Source: an uncultured Opitutales bacterium (GTDB lineage: Bacteria > Verrucomicrobiota > Verrucomicrobiia > Opitutales > Intestinicryptomonadaceae). From it: a DNA stretch of 64,000 bases. Every line of letters begins with the position of its first letter. Position 1 is the first letter of the stretch. Made by a program: the position numbers and the translations under genes. Positions 33,630 through 43,186 of this stretch are shown here, piece by piece. The stretch covers positions 62,001 to 126,000 of the forward strand of contig URJY01000002.1 in the NCBI GenBank assembly GCA_900548275.1, in the 5' to 3' direction. Under the pieces are notes generated by a model. It searched no databases. It was not told the origin of the DNA and was given only the letters and a program-made list of their open reading frames with translations.

Positions 33630-35210
33630 GTGATTGAAGCATACAAGCCGAAGTACGAAGCCGCCCTCAGACATCTGAAAAGTGAGGCCGCCAAAACGTC
33701 GAAAGACGTTTTTCTAAACAGGGAGCACATTCCGTATTTGAACGACATCGGAATGTATCTAAAGGAAATCGTAAAGCCCGTTGCCGAGAAATTCAAGCCC
33801 GAGGGGGAATTCGACGAGTCGGACGACTATTGGGTTCGCGTCCATTCGGGAATGGTCTATTTTGCGACGACTTGGCTGGAGGAACTTTCAAACCAAGGTG
33901 AAATGCTAAAAACTGGCGAAGCGCGTCCGCCAAAGCTGAAGGACACCCTTCGTCACATAGGCGATTTCTACGAATTTTTCGCCGAAACGCACGCAGGTAA
34001 GAACTATTTCAAAGGCAGGCTCGGGCGGCAATTCCCCGTAAAGTTCAAGCCAAAGAACTATATTCACGACAACCAGCCCTACCACTACTGGGCTTATCTT
34101 CCGCAAAAATACGATAAAGAGCCGCTGCCGCTCGTATTCTTTTTGTGCGGCATAGGCGAATTCGGGACAAGTCTCGACGCGGTCCTTACAAACGACCTGC
34201 CCAAGCTTCTCGAAACGCGGAAAGACTATCCGTTTGTCGTAATCTCGCCGCAGGACAACGACAGGGTTTCGCGTCCGCCCTATTTCAACGAAATCCTCGC
34301 CGACGCGAAACGCCGCTTCAAGATAGACGAGGACAGAATTATCGGAACTGGGCTGAGTTCGGGCGGCACCGGAATTTGGCGTTGGGCGTTGAACAACCCC
34401 GATGTCTTTGCGGGTATAGTTCCCGTTTGCGCCGTAATGCCGTTGGAGAAAATCAAACAATTAAAGGATATGCCCGTTTGGATATTCAACAACGAATACG
34501 ACAAGGTTTGGATTCAGGAAATCGCCATAGCGAATATGAGGGGCAATCCGAATTTCAAGTATACCATTTTTGCGGGAGCCAAAGGCCACGACGCTTGGAG
34601 CAAGGCGTATAGCGTAAAAGGCTTGGAGGAATGGATGTCGAAGCTCGACAGAAAAAACAATTCGGACAACGCTTCGAGCGTTCTTGCGCAATACAAAACC
34701 GAAAACAAACTTACGCTCCCGAAGGTTAAGGTCGAAAAGGGGCAAAACTACCTTATGCTCGCGTTCGATCCCACGGCGAAAAACGGCAAATATGCTACCA
34801 TTTTAAACGCCCATTCCTCGCGCTACGGTTCGCTCCACGATTCGTATTTATACGACGCGCTAAGCGCAATCTACCAATTCCAGCATTTCGAGATGAAGCA
34901 GCCGGCGACTCCGCGCCCCGTCCGTTTCATAAACATAAAAAAGCCCGACGAATACAGCTTTGCGATTCCGATAAAAAACTTCCAGAAAGTCGATATAAAA
35001 CCACCGTTCGAAGTTAGGGATTTGCCGTCATATAAATGTTACAGCGCGTATTTTGTCTCCGAAACCGAAGAACCGTCGGCGGCATTCAACAGGCTGCGGC
35101 GTATGGCGACCGAAGCGGGGTATTCGCCGACGGGGCAGGACAGGATTGTCTACCTGCAAATGCTTTTCTCAGACCGCAACATTTACGAACTGCAAGTGGG
35201 AATCAGGTAA
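33630..35210 (+). CDS. Alpha/beta hydrolase (esterase-like) 3, possibly 5'-truncated
   Basis: 526 residues with a GTG start; the frame is open back to 33585 without a better start. The first ~150 residues are helical and unrecognised. The hydrolase domain shows YHYWAYLPQKYDKEPLPLVFFLCGIGEFG (oxyanion region), IIGTGLSSGGTGIWRWALN with the GLSSG nucleophile near 245, and GAKGHDAWSKAY with the catalytic His. PHB-depolymerase/DLH-type enzymes match. No signal peptide is present, unlike the operon hydrolases, so the 5' end may have been lost. It is coupled to the broken ligase gene (TAATG), mirroring the hydrolase-ligase pair at 24997-27386. Confidence 0.7.
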   Translation: MIEAYKPKYEAALRHLKSEAAKTSKDVFLNREHIPYLNDIGMYLKEIVKPVAEKFKPEGEFDESDDYWVRVHSGMVYFATTWLEELSNQGEMLKTGEARPPKLKDTLRHIGDFYEFFAETHAGKNYFKGRLGRQFPVKFKPKNYIHDNQPYHYWAYLPQKYDKEPLPLVFFLCGIGEFGTSLDAVLTNDLPKLLETRKDYPFVVISPQDNDRVSRPPYFNEILADAKRRFKIDEDRIIGTGLSSGGTGIWRWALNNPDVFAGIVPVCAVMPLEKIKQLKDMPVWIFNNEYDKVWIQEIAIANMRGNPNFKYTIFAGAKGHDAWSKAYSVKGLEEWMSKLDRKNNSDNASSVLAQYKTENKLTLPKVKVEKGQNYLMLAFDPTAKNGKYATILNAHSSRYGSLHDSYLYDALSAIYQFQHFEMKQPATPRPVRFINIKKPDEYSFAIPIKNFQKVDIKPPFEVRDLPSYKCYSAYFVSETEEPSAAFNRLRRMATEAGYSPTGQDRIVYLQMLFSDRNIYELQVGIR

Positions 35211-36559
35211 TGGAGGGAATTTTCTATTTCGGCGACCAGTTGAGGTGGAATTTGGGATTCGAAACCCCGAATATCGCGGGTGCAATGGTTGCCGCAGCGA
35301 TTGCGTTTCTTTTGCCGTTTACCTCTAAAATTCCCGACAAAAAGCGGCGGCTATTTGCATTTGCCGTTTTGTCCGCCGTAGAAATTTTGCTATGGGCTGT
35401 CTTGGCAAAAACATATTCGCGCGGCGCACTTGTCGCTGCGGGCATTTGTTTTATATGCTGTAATGCGTTTATGTTTTCCCGATCCGAAAGTAAATGCAGG
35501 ATTTTGGGAATTGCGTTGGCAAAGGCGGTTGCGGTATCGGCAATTTTGCTTTATACGGGTTTTGCGAACAGAATATCTCCCTAATATATCAACAACGACG
35601 GCTCGACTTCCGGAAGAATTGCGCTCTGGACGGGAGGGCTTAAAATGGTTGCGCAAGCTCCCGTCTGCGGCTGGGGTGTGGACAAGTCGGGCGAAGAATA
35701 CATAAACTGGTATCAGGATTTTTCCGACGAACGCAAATATGCGGGAATGGTGAACAGCTACCTGCTTGTCGCGGTAGAACGCGGATTGCCCGCTTTGTTT
35801 GCCGCGCTTTCGATTCTTGCATTTTTGCTTTTTGCCGACTTCCGCCTGTGGCAAAAAAACGGGGATTTATTGGCACTCGCTTTGGGGTTGGCGTTGTTGT
35901 CGCTATGCGTTTCGAATGTTTTCAGCACGCTGTGGATAGTTTCGTCAATCCGATACACGGGTACAACCATTGCCGCAGTTTCCGTGATTTACGCGATTTT
36001 TAAAGGGCGGAAAATTTTGGCTTTTGCGAAAATTTCAATACTTTCAATCGTCTCTGCTGCTTCAATTTGTATGTGCCTGTATCTTGCGGGACTTGCCCTG
36101 AAACCGAAGTTTATTTCAAAACATTCGGACCACATAACACTTGTCCCTAATAAGCCGACCGACAAACGTATCGCCGTTATAGCAGACAAAGACACATTCG
36201 GAAAATACTTCGGCAAAACGCTTCGCAAAGCCTATGTAAAGACAAACCCCGAAACCGTTTTGGACATATACTGCGAAATTCCCAAAAACGCGGAAGGATA
36301 CGGCAAATTCATCGTTACGGGAAAATTCGCCCAAATTTTCCAGCCGCCGATATCGGCGAAAATAGTCTACATAAATCCAATCGGCAATCCGCCACCCCCA
36401 AGCGGCCTAACCAACGCGACAATCTACCTCCCCCGCTTCGACATCTACAACCAAAACACCAAATGGATAAACGCCGCCCAAAAGGTTAAAATTAAGTGCA
36501 TTTCAACAGAATCACCCTCTGCTCAAATTTTAAACACACTACTTCAACTGGTATTTTAG
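35210..36559 (+). pseudogene. O-antigen ligase-like gene interrupted by an in-frame stop
   Basis: One reading frame runs from ATG 35210 to 36559 (450 codons) with a single TAA at 35582-35584 (codon 125). Downstream the same frame continues with good coding character. It aligns with the paralogue at 24997-26322: AKTYSRGALVA versus AQTQSRGAFVA, then GGLKMVAQAPVCGWGVDKSGEEYINWYQDF versus the equivalent loop, and similar length (449 versus 441 residues). Recent inactivation, a sequencing error or readthrough are the alternatives. It starts inside the stop of the upstream hydrolase. Confidence 0.75.
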
Positions 36560-36576
36560 CGTAACTGCCGAAATTT

Positions 36577-36644
36577 AGTCCAGGAGAAAGAAAGTTTTTA
36601 ATTTGGTTATTTATCTTGACGCTATTCTCCTTTTGGACTTAGAT
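36577..36644 (+). promoter_or_regulatory. Promoter and inverted repeat before the defence operon
   Basis: TTGACG (36616-36621) and TTAGAT (36639-36644), 17-bp spacing, 26 nt before the methylase ATG. Inverted half-sites (AGTCC-A-GGAGAA at 36577-36588 and TTCTCC-TTTT-GGACT at 36625-36639) bracket the -35 region and could be an operator. Confidence 0.4.
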
Positions 36645-36669
36645 CTTCTTAGAATATGGCGATTGCGAA

Positions 36670-39492
36670 ATGAGTTGTATAGATATATTGAATAATTTTG
36701 GTTTCGAAACAAACGCAGACGCCAATACATCTGTCTATTTTGTTAGAGATCTCCATAGCCTTATTAAAACCCCCAAAATAAATGCCCATATATTAATTTC
36801 ATTGGAATCTGCGGGGAAACTAGGGGTAGATGCAGTCTATTTTAGATTTTTTGATGACGGAAGACCGCCGCTCCCTCAGTTGTACATTTTTGATGATATA
36901 GCAAACCCCAAAGACGCAGAATTCTATACGAAGAAGCACAAGGATATTTGGAGCAGTTGCTCAGTCCCTGCATTCATAATTGTTGGGAAAACCACAATAA
37001 GACTATATGACGCATGCGCTCCTGTTAAATTTAAAGAAGATAAGATGCAATCTACGCCGACAAGCATAATAGATTTGTCTGATATATCATCTGCTATCGG
37101 TAAATTCAATGCGGCATCGTTTAACAACGGTACATTTTGGGAAGAACAAGAGCGGCAAAATTTATTTACAAGTAATAAAGGCGCATCTCAGCGACTTATA
37201 AAGGGGCTAAAAAAAATTAGGCAAAAATTTCTACAAGAAGACTTACTTCCGAATCAACTATCGGATAAATTGCTTATAATATGCATATTAATAAAATACC
37301 TCGAAGAAACTGGCGTTGATGAAGAATCTCATCAAAATCGGGCTTGCGATTTCTTCCTAAAAGAAACGGGATGCGCAAATCTTGTAGAAATCATAACGAA
37401 GGGAAAAATCGTTCCGTTACTAGACGCATTAGCGCGACACTTTAATGGGGGTGTTTTTTCTTTTTCGGAAGATGAAAAACTTAGGATAAACAAAGCTGAC
37501 TTATCAAAATTGGCGACATTTTTTGAAGCAGGGTATCACGACAATCTATTTGGTTGGCGTGAATATTCATTTGAATATATACCCATAGAACTAATCAGTA
37601 ATTTTTACGAAGAATTTCTTGATCTTAATAAGAAAGAAGTTGATCGAGAAAAGAAAGATACTGGAGTCGTATATACTCCAAGCTTTCTTGTAAATTTGCT
37701 AATCGATGAGCTATTACCGTTATCGAAAGATACTCCAACGGATATAAAATTAATTGACCCCGCCTGTGGATCTGGAATATTTTTGGCAACGGCTTTTCGC
37801 AGGCTTGTACAATGTTGGAGAATTAAAAACATAGCCAAAGGGAAGAAACTTGGAAATACCGATCCAGAATTGTTAAAACGAATATTGACTAAGAATATAT
37901 TTGGAGTAGATATAAATAGAAATGCGGTAAATCTGACAATTTTCAGCCTGCAACTGGCGTTGTGTTCTATGTTAACACCAAAACAAATTTGGTGCGAGTT
38001 AAAATTCGACAATCTTTTACAACAAAAAAACATAAGGTGCGATGACTTTCTTCTAACAATAAATGAAAGCCGACAACAAAAGGACTTTGATCTGGTATTA
38101 GGGAATCCTCCTTACGAACAAAATAAAAAGAATGTAATTAGTTATAACAAAATACTAGAGAGAGGCATGGATAACCCACAAGGTGAATTGTCCCTTTTAT
38201 TTTTAGAAAAATCTATGCAAATATTGAAGCCAGATGGCAAACTGTGTTTTTTACTGCCCTCCGGACCATTGCTATACAATTCCCATTCTCTAGAATTTAG
38301 AACGCAATTTTTTACTAATTATAACGTAACTCAGATTATTGATTTGGTGTATTTCAGACGCATACTTTTTGAAGCTACAGTTACTACATTGGCACTTTTT
38401 GTAGAAAATGCAAAACCTAAAGATGAAGCGCCAATAAAGCATATTGTACCTAAACGGACAAAAGTATCTAAAGATAAGATATTTTTTGAAATAGACCACT
38501 ACGACTTTCATGCCGTTCCCAGAAGTAAAGTATTAGCTGACCTTAGCGTTTGGAAATCAAACATACTAGGCGGATATCTCGTATATAATATTGCAAATAA
38601 AATTGCAAATAGCTTTAACATTAAAATTAAAGACATACCTGATCTGAAAATATTTGGAAGTATATCCGATAAATTAAAAAATGAATACGACAGTATTCAA
38701 TATGATTCTCGGCAGAAATTCTTTTTTAATTCTGACTGCCCCCCCAAAAGCACCTATAGAAAATTGTGGAGCATTAAGAAAAGCATAAAATTTGACGAGA
38801 AATTCCCTTCGGAATTTGATGTTTATGGTAAGAACAATCATGCAATTGGTATTTTAGCAAAAGAAGAAACAATAAACTTATTGCATAGATATTTAGTTAA
38901 AAATAGCTCGTTTTTTAGATTGCTTTTAGCCGCTCAAAGTAATCGGCAAGCAATTCGCAGCCCTTATATAATAGAGGCAACAGACCTAAAAAACCTTCCG
39001 TATGATGCCGACGGAACTCACATTCAAGAGTTACTTTCATATAGAGACAAAATCATAATTGATGACTTTGTTAAATACCAACTGGAATCATTGGGAAATG
39101 GAGAAAAAGCCAAAATAAACATAAGAAATGCAACCGAAGAACAAATCATAGAATATTCTGATGTTTTATGCCGCGAATTGAACGAGTTTTTCAAAACTGA
39201 AACAAATGAATTTTTCTTGGGAAGCGTTACTTTCGGTCCATCATTTGTCTGCTGCAAATACGACTTTGGGATAAAAACATCGAAATCAATTTTATTCAAC
39301 AAAACAACAAAAGACATTTCAGCCCTATTAGAATATAAATCTCCGTCAAGTTCTTGCCGTTTTGGTAGAATAATTCGAATATACGGTAAAAATGAGTTCA
39401 CCATAATTAAGCCCATAAAATTAAGATATTGGTTGAAGTCCACGGCATTGTACGACGTAGATGAAATATTAAAGGAGTCGATTGATGGATAA
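36670..39492 (+). CDS. Eco57I-like DNA adenine methyltransferase / type IIG-like protein
   Basis: 940 residues. The N-terminal ~200 residues are unassigned (SVYFVRDLHSLIKTPKINA). The methylase core begins with DTGVVYTPSFLVNLLIDELLP; motif I is DPACGSGIFLAT at residues 363-374 and motif IV is NPPY at 479-482. This defines an N6-adenine MTase of the gamma-class order used by Eco57I/BREX-type enzymes. The C-terminal ~400 residues probably hold target recognition. Strongly AT-rich. It overlaps the PD-(D/E)XK gene by 8 nt, so the two are likely made together as a modification-restriction pair. A fused nuclease motif was not found in the N-terminus. Confidence 0.85.
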   Translation: MSCIDILNNFGFETNADANTSVYFVRDLHSLIKTPKINAHILISLESAGKLGVDAVYFRFFDDGRPPLPQLYIFDDIANPKDAEFYTKKHKDIWSSCSVPAFIIVGKTTIRLYDACAPVKFKEDKMQSTPTSIIDLSDISSAIGKFNAASFNNGTFWEEQERQNLFTSNKGASQRLIKGLKKIRQKFLQEDLLPNQLSDKLLIICILIKYLEETGVDEESHQNRACDFFLKETGCANLVEIITKGKIVPLLDALARHFNGGVFSFSEDEKLRINKADLSKLATFFEAGYHDNLFGWREYSFEYIPIELISNFYEEFLDLNKKEVDREKKDTGVVYTPSFLVNLLIDELLPLSKDTPTDIKLIDPACGSGIFLATAFRRLVQCWRIKNIAKGKKLGNTDPELLKRILTKNIFGVDINRNAVNLTIFSLQLALCSMLTPKQIWCELKFDNLLQQKNIRCDDFLLTINESRQQKDFDLVLGNPPYEQNKKNVISYNKILERGMDNPQGELSLLFLEKSMQILKPDGKLCFLLPSGPLLYNSHSLEFRTQFFTNYNVTQIIDLVYFRRILFEATVTTLALFVENAKPKDEAPIKHIVPKRTKVSKDKIFFEIDHYDFHAVPRSKVLADLSVWKSNILGGYLVYNIANKIANSFNIKIKDIPDLKIFGSISDKLKNEYDSIQYDSRQKFFFNSDCPPKSTYRKLWSIKKSIKFDEKFPSEFDVYGKNNHAIGILAKEETINLLHRYLVKNSSFFRLLLAAQSNRQAIRSPYIIEATDLKNLPYDADGTHIQELLSYRDKIIIDDFVKYQLESLGNGEKAKINIRNATEEQIIEYSDVLCRELNEFFKTETNEFFLGSVTFGPSFVCCKYDFGIKTSKSILFNKTTKDISALLEYKSPSSSCRFGRIIRIYGKNEFTIIKPIKLRYWLKSTALYDVDEILKESIDG

Positions 39493-40141
39493 TTGTGTGC
39501 AAATATACGGCGATGGCTTACCAAACAAATGCATATATAAAAATTTGCTGCAATTTCTTGATGAGTCTTTCTCTACATTCAAATTTCCTAAAGAATCAGA
39601 TGGTAGCTTCAAAAAATCAGAAGACGAAATAACCAAGGCACTGGTTCACCACATGGACCGTACACAAGAACTCAAATCTGGGCATTTCAAATTCAATAAT
39701 CAAGAACCCACCAGTAAGGTTGATGTAGGAGTGTATATGGGACGAGATTATGATGATCGTAATACAACCCCTTTTTTTGTCATTGAAGCCAAACGATTAC
39801 CAACCCCAAAATCCTCCCAACGAGATCCGAATGAATATGTATATATAACTCCGCAAATAAAAGGGCATGGCGGAATAGAACGATTTAAAATGGAAAAACA
39901 TGGGAAAGGACATGCCGAGGCCGCAATGTTTGGATATATACAAGATGGAACATCTCCGTTGGATTGGAAAGATAGAATAAATGAAATTATAAGGGATGTT
40001 GCAAAAAGCAGAAAAGACTTTTGGTCCGAAGATGAAATACTGAGAGATTCAACTCTTATTCCAAATCGCTTTTACTCTACGCACAGCAGAATAAGCGAAG
40101 AACCAATTCTACTTTGGCACTTTTTTGAGCAAGAAAAATAA
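39485..40141 (+). CDS. PD-(D/E)XK nuclease-like protein of the defence operon
   Basis: 218 residues from the ATG at 39485 inside the methylase gene. The catalytic pattern is D80 in SKVDVGVYMG and the E-x-K motif FFVIEAKRL with E101 and K103. A helical N-terminus (LLQFLDESFSTFKFPKESDG) and a C-terminal part ending with LLWHFFEQEK surround it. Coupling to the methylase suggests the restriction or DNA-sensing subunit, although proteins of this size with this fold can have other roles. 57 nt separate it from the SIR2-NTPase gene. Confidence 0.7.
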   Translation: MDNCVQIYGDGLPNKCIYKNLLQFLDESFSTFKFPKESDGSFKKSEDEITKALVHHMDRTQELKSGHFKFNNQEPTSKVDVGVYMGRDYDDRNTTPFFVIEAKRLPTPKSSQRDPNEYVYITPQIKGHGGIERFKMEKHGKGHAEAAMFGYIQDGTSPLDWKDRINEIIRDVAKSRKDFWSEDEILRDSTLIPNRFYSTHSRISEEPILLWHFFEQEK

Positions 40142-40198
40142 GATGAAACATTTTCATTATCAATCTCGTATACCATAGAAAGACAATTAGAAATCCAA

Positions 40199-42616
40199 AT
40201 GGACATAGAAGATCATATTAGAAATATTTTATCAGAAAAAGCAATCATAATAGTAGGTGCAGGGGGTTCTCAAGGCGTAAAAACATTTGATGGCAAAGAA
40301 TTTCCATCAGGAAGCAAACTCGCAAAATATCTATTTAAAAAGTGCGATGAAGAAGATTGCGATGCTAATGATTTAGGTGATGCCAGTAGTCTTTTTCGCG
40401 CAAAATACGGAGATTTAAAATTAATATCCGAAATTAAATTTATTTTAAATGTAGGATACATCCCTCCTTCCCAAAAAACAATATATAACTTACCTTGGAT
40501 TAGGTTTTATACGACCAATTACGACAATGTCATCCCACTTTCCATTCAATCAGCATCTGGCGAATCTATTGTGAAAATAACAGCTAGTTCTGATTTTGGT
40601 CAGAATAAGAATATAATACGTTCATGTCTATACATTAATGGAAATATAGATTTATTAACTCCAAAAACTTTGGATTCAGAGTTTAAGTTTACAAAAGAAT
40701 CGTATCTAACCTCGGAAAATTTTTTATCTAGCAAATGGGGTGAACAGTTGAGAGATGACCTAAATTCCGCAGAAAGCATCGTAATTCTTGGATTATCACT
40801 CGCCTACGATCTCGACTTGTCTAAGATTTTATTTAACAATACATTAAAAGATAAAACATTAATAATTGATGCTCCTTCGTTAAGAGGATCAGCTTTAAGA
40901 AATTTAGAAAAATTTGGAACTGTTCATAAAATTGGGCTTGAAAAATTTGCAGAAAAAATAGAAGAAGTAAAAAAGTCTTTTATTCAAAATCCAGTCGAAA
41001 CTTATAAGTTGTCTAATTTTGAAAAATATTCCTTTAGTAAGCATAACATACAGCCGACAATAAAAGACTATTACAATCTATTTCTTACTGGGAACATGGA
41101 TACAGAGATTGATTTTCGCCAAAATCTATGCGAAAGACATTCTATTACATCTAAAATATTAGAAAAAATCAGATCTGGAAAAAAATTTATATTCATAACC
41201 TCACCACTCGGGAACGGGAAATCCGTGTTACTATATTTAATAGCCAGCGTATTATGCAAGAACAAATATACTGTTTTCAGAAATACAGACACCATTGAAA
41301 GTACGCTAGCGAAGGATATAAGAAATATTTCTTTAAACAAGAATCCAGTCATACTAATAGATGATTATACCGATAAGATTTCCATGTTAAAAGCATTTTC
41401 AAGAGCCGAAAATTCAAATTTTATATATATTCTCTCTACTAGAAGCGCGTTACACAGAATAGGAATTCAAAACATTGGCAAAATATTTAATATCAAAGAA
41501 GATATGGTTTATAGCGAAACTACAACAGCATTATCCTATGATGATATAAACAAGTTGATAGATATTTTTGAAGTTGCAGGGTTATGGCAGACCTATTCGC
41601 ATCTAAATAAAAGCCAAAAGTTTAAATTCTTAACATCTTCCAGAGATGGGAACTCTAGGCTTAGTTCAATTTTATTAAAAATCCTTCCAAATTCGACTAT
41701 CCACACAAAGCTTTATAATATCCTAAAAAACGTGAAATCTTGTTCGCAGAACGAATATGATATTGTTTTTTTAATTCTTTTATCTTCAATAATGCAGTTT
41801 AAACTCTATGACTATGATATACATCAAATGCTAAACGCAGATATACACTATTTATTAGCCACAAATTGTGCAATAAATGAAATAATCAAAATATCAAGAA
41901 GCGGGAATCTAAAAACAATTTCATCAATACATGCTAAAATTTTAATAAAATCATATTTTGAAGGTAATTATGATGCAAAAACGACGCTATTAAAGTTAGC
42001 AAAATATGCCGAAAGGCACTGTTCGTCAGAACGACACGTGATTACATTGAAAAATATTGTTTCTTACTCTTTATGGCATGAAGTTTTACCTATAAGCAAT
42101 TCTTGCGAGTACAAGAAATTTATTGTTTCTTATTTTGATGAAATCGGAAAAATTGCGTATTATACAAAAAATCATAATTTTTGGTTGCAATACGCAATTG
42201 CATGTATGGAAACAAAAGATTTTCATAGGGCGGAAACCTATCTTGAAACAGCATATGGGTATTCAAGGCAAATCCCAGATTTTGATCCATTCCAAATAGA
42301 CACACAGATGGCAAGATTACAAATAGAGAAAATCAAGAATGGCATTTCGAAAGCACCAATGGAAGATTTAAAAATGGCACATAATATTTTAATGATTTTC
42401 CCTAGATCTGAATTGGATGACTATTCCAAAAAAATTAAAATTTTTGGACTTTATATTCAACTGTGGAATTTTATCCCTGACAAAAAGTTATTACTAGATC
42501 TAGTAAAAGAAGCCATCAACCGAATCGAAAAATTTAACAAAAAAGAATACGATTATAGGTCGGATACCATCGAAAAGAAGTTGATAAAATTTTCAATATC
42601 CCATTCTACTTTGTAA
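40199..42616 (+). CDS. SIR2-domain P-loop NTPase with helical C-terminus (anti-phage type)
   Basis: 805 residues. The SIR2 fold spans about 1-230: IIIVGAGGS (18-24), YTTNYD (104-109), CLYINGNID (143-151) and VILGLSLAYDLD. At 147 the HG dipeptide usual for NADase-active SIR2 domains reads NG. A P-loop NTPase domain follows: Walker A SPLGNGKS near 332-340, Walker B NPVILIDDY near 381, and a sensor-like ILSTRSALH. The last ~300 residues are helical with a TPR-like segment (ETKDFHRAETYLETAYGYSRQ). Related SIR2-STAND proteins (Avs5-type) sense phage proteins and deplete NAD. It is the third gene of the operon and strongly AT-rich. Confidence 0.75.
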   Translation: MDIEDHIRNILSEKAIIIVGAGGSQGVKTFDGKEFPSGSKLAKYLFKKCDEEDCDANDLGDASSLFRAKYGDLKLISEIKFILNVGYIPPSQKTIYNLPWIRFYTTNYDNVIPLSIQSASGESIVKITASSDFGQNKNIIRSCLYINGNIDLLTPKTLDSEFKFTKESYLTSENFLSSKWGEQLRDDLNSAESIVILGLSLAYDLDLSKILFNNTLKDKTLIIDAPSLRGSALRNLEKFGTVHKIGLEKFAEKIEEVKKSFIQNPVETYKLSNFEKYSFSKHNIQPTIKDYYNLFLTGNMDTEIDFRQNLCERHSITSKILEKIRSGKKFIFITSPLGNGKSVLLYLIASVLCKNKYTVFRNTDTIESTLAKDIRNISLNKNPVILIDDYTDKISMLKAFSRAENSNFIYILSTRSALHRIGIQNIGKIFNIKEDMVYSETTTALSYDDINKLIDIFEVAGLWQTYSHLNKSQKFKFLTSSRDGNSRLSSILLKILPNSTIHTKLYNILKNVKSCSQNEYDIVFLILLSSIMQFKLYDYDIHQMLNADIHYLLATNCAINEIIKISRSGNLKTISSIHAKILIKSYFEGNYDAKTTLLKLAKYAERHCSSERHVITLKNIVSYSLWHEVLPISNSCEYKKFIVSYFDEIGKIAYYTKNHNFWLQYAIACMETKDFHRAETYLETAYGYSRQIPDFDPFQIDTQMARLQIEKIKNGISKAPMEDLKMAHNILMIFPRSELDDYSKKIKIFGLYIQLWNFIPDKKLLLDLVKEAINRIEKFNKKEYDYRSDTIEKKLIKFSISHSTL

Positions 42617-42873
42617 TCTTTTTCTAGTTTATACTTCGTATTGTGATTTATATACACTAAAGAAATAAGTTGTAGAGAATTTTCTAATACATAAAAGTAT
42701 GTGTTTTCTGAAACCATTGAACCTATATATCCCCCAAAGTTTATATATGGCATACTACTGTTAAATTTGATAAACTTAACATGAAGTCTTTGAATAATCT
42801 GGATGTAAATATTGATTGTATCTAAATCTGAGATGATATAAATCAACTATCCATTCGCCCAGCCACTGAAAAT
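42617..42873. other. AT-rich stretch without a supported gene
   Basis: 257 nt after the SIR2-NTPase gene. A short minus-strand frame exists but overlaps the 3' end of that gene and has no coding character. Nothing else is seen before the terminator at 42874. Confidence 0.4.
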
Positions 42874-42917
42874 AAAAAACGGAACTGACAGGGTTTTATT
42901 CCACAGTTCCGTTTTTT
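42874..42917. terminator. Bidirectional terminator after the defence operon
   Basis: A perfect 14-bp stem (AAAAAACGGAACTG with CAGTTCCGTTTTTT) and a 16-nt loop. It marks the right end of the AT-rich island. Confidence 0.85.
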
Positions 42918-43083
42918 GTGCCAGCATCTTTCGGACCAACACCAAAGAGAGTGGATTTTAACGAAATTTTGCGATACTCTCAACCTTTTCGCCAACTTCG
43001 TATTACTCTATAAAAACTAAATAGCATAAGAGGCATTGTAGGACTTTTGTCCTCTTTGCCTCCCTTTTTTTCTTCTTCTTTTT

Positions 43084-43182
43084 CCCTCATCCCACTATCT
43101 TTGACGATGAGCGTATCTTTGACGATAAGCGACTTTTTTTCTACTTCTTCAACCCTCATCCCACTACCCTTGACGATGAGCG
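43084..43182 (+). repeat. Direct repeats beside the IS remnant
   Basis: Two 30-nt copies beginning CCCTCATCCCACTA and ending TTGACGATGAGCG (43084-43113 and 43153-43182, two differences) flank an 18-nt partial copy (43114-43131). T-rich tracts separate them. Only the last copy touches the IS sequence. The rest of 42918-43083 shows no gene. Confidence 0.6.
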
Positions 43183-43186
43183 CGAA

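Noticed and set aside
42553..42846. 97-codon minus-strand frame after the SIR2-NTPase gene
   Set aside because: It overlaps the 3' end of that gene, has no ribosome site and no recognisable features.
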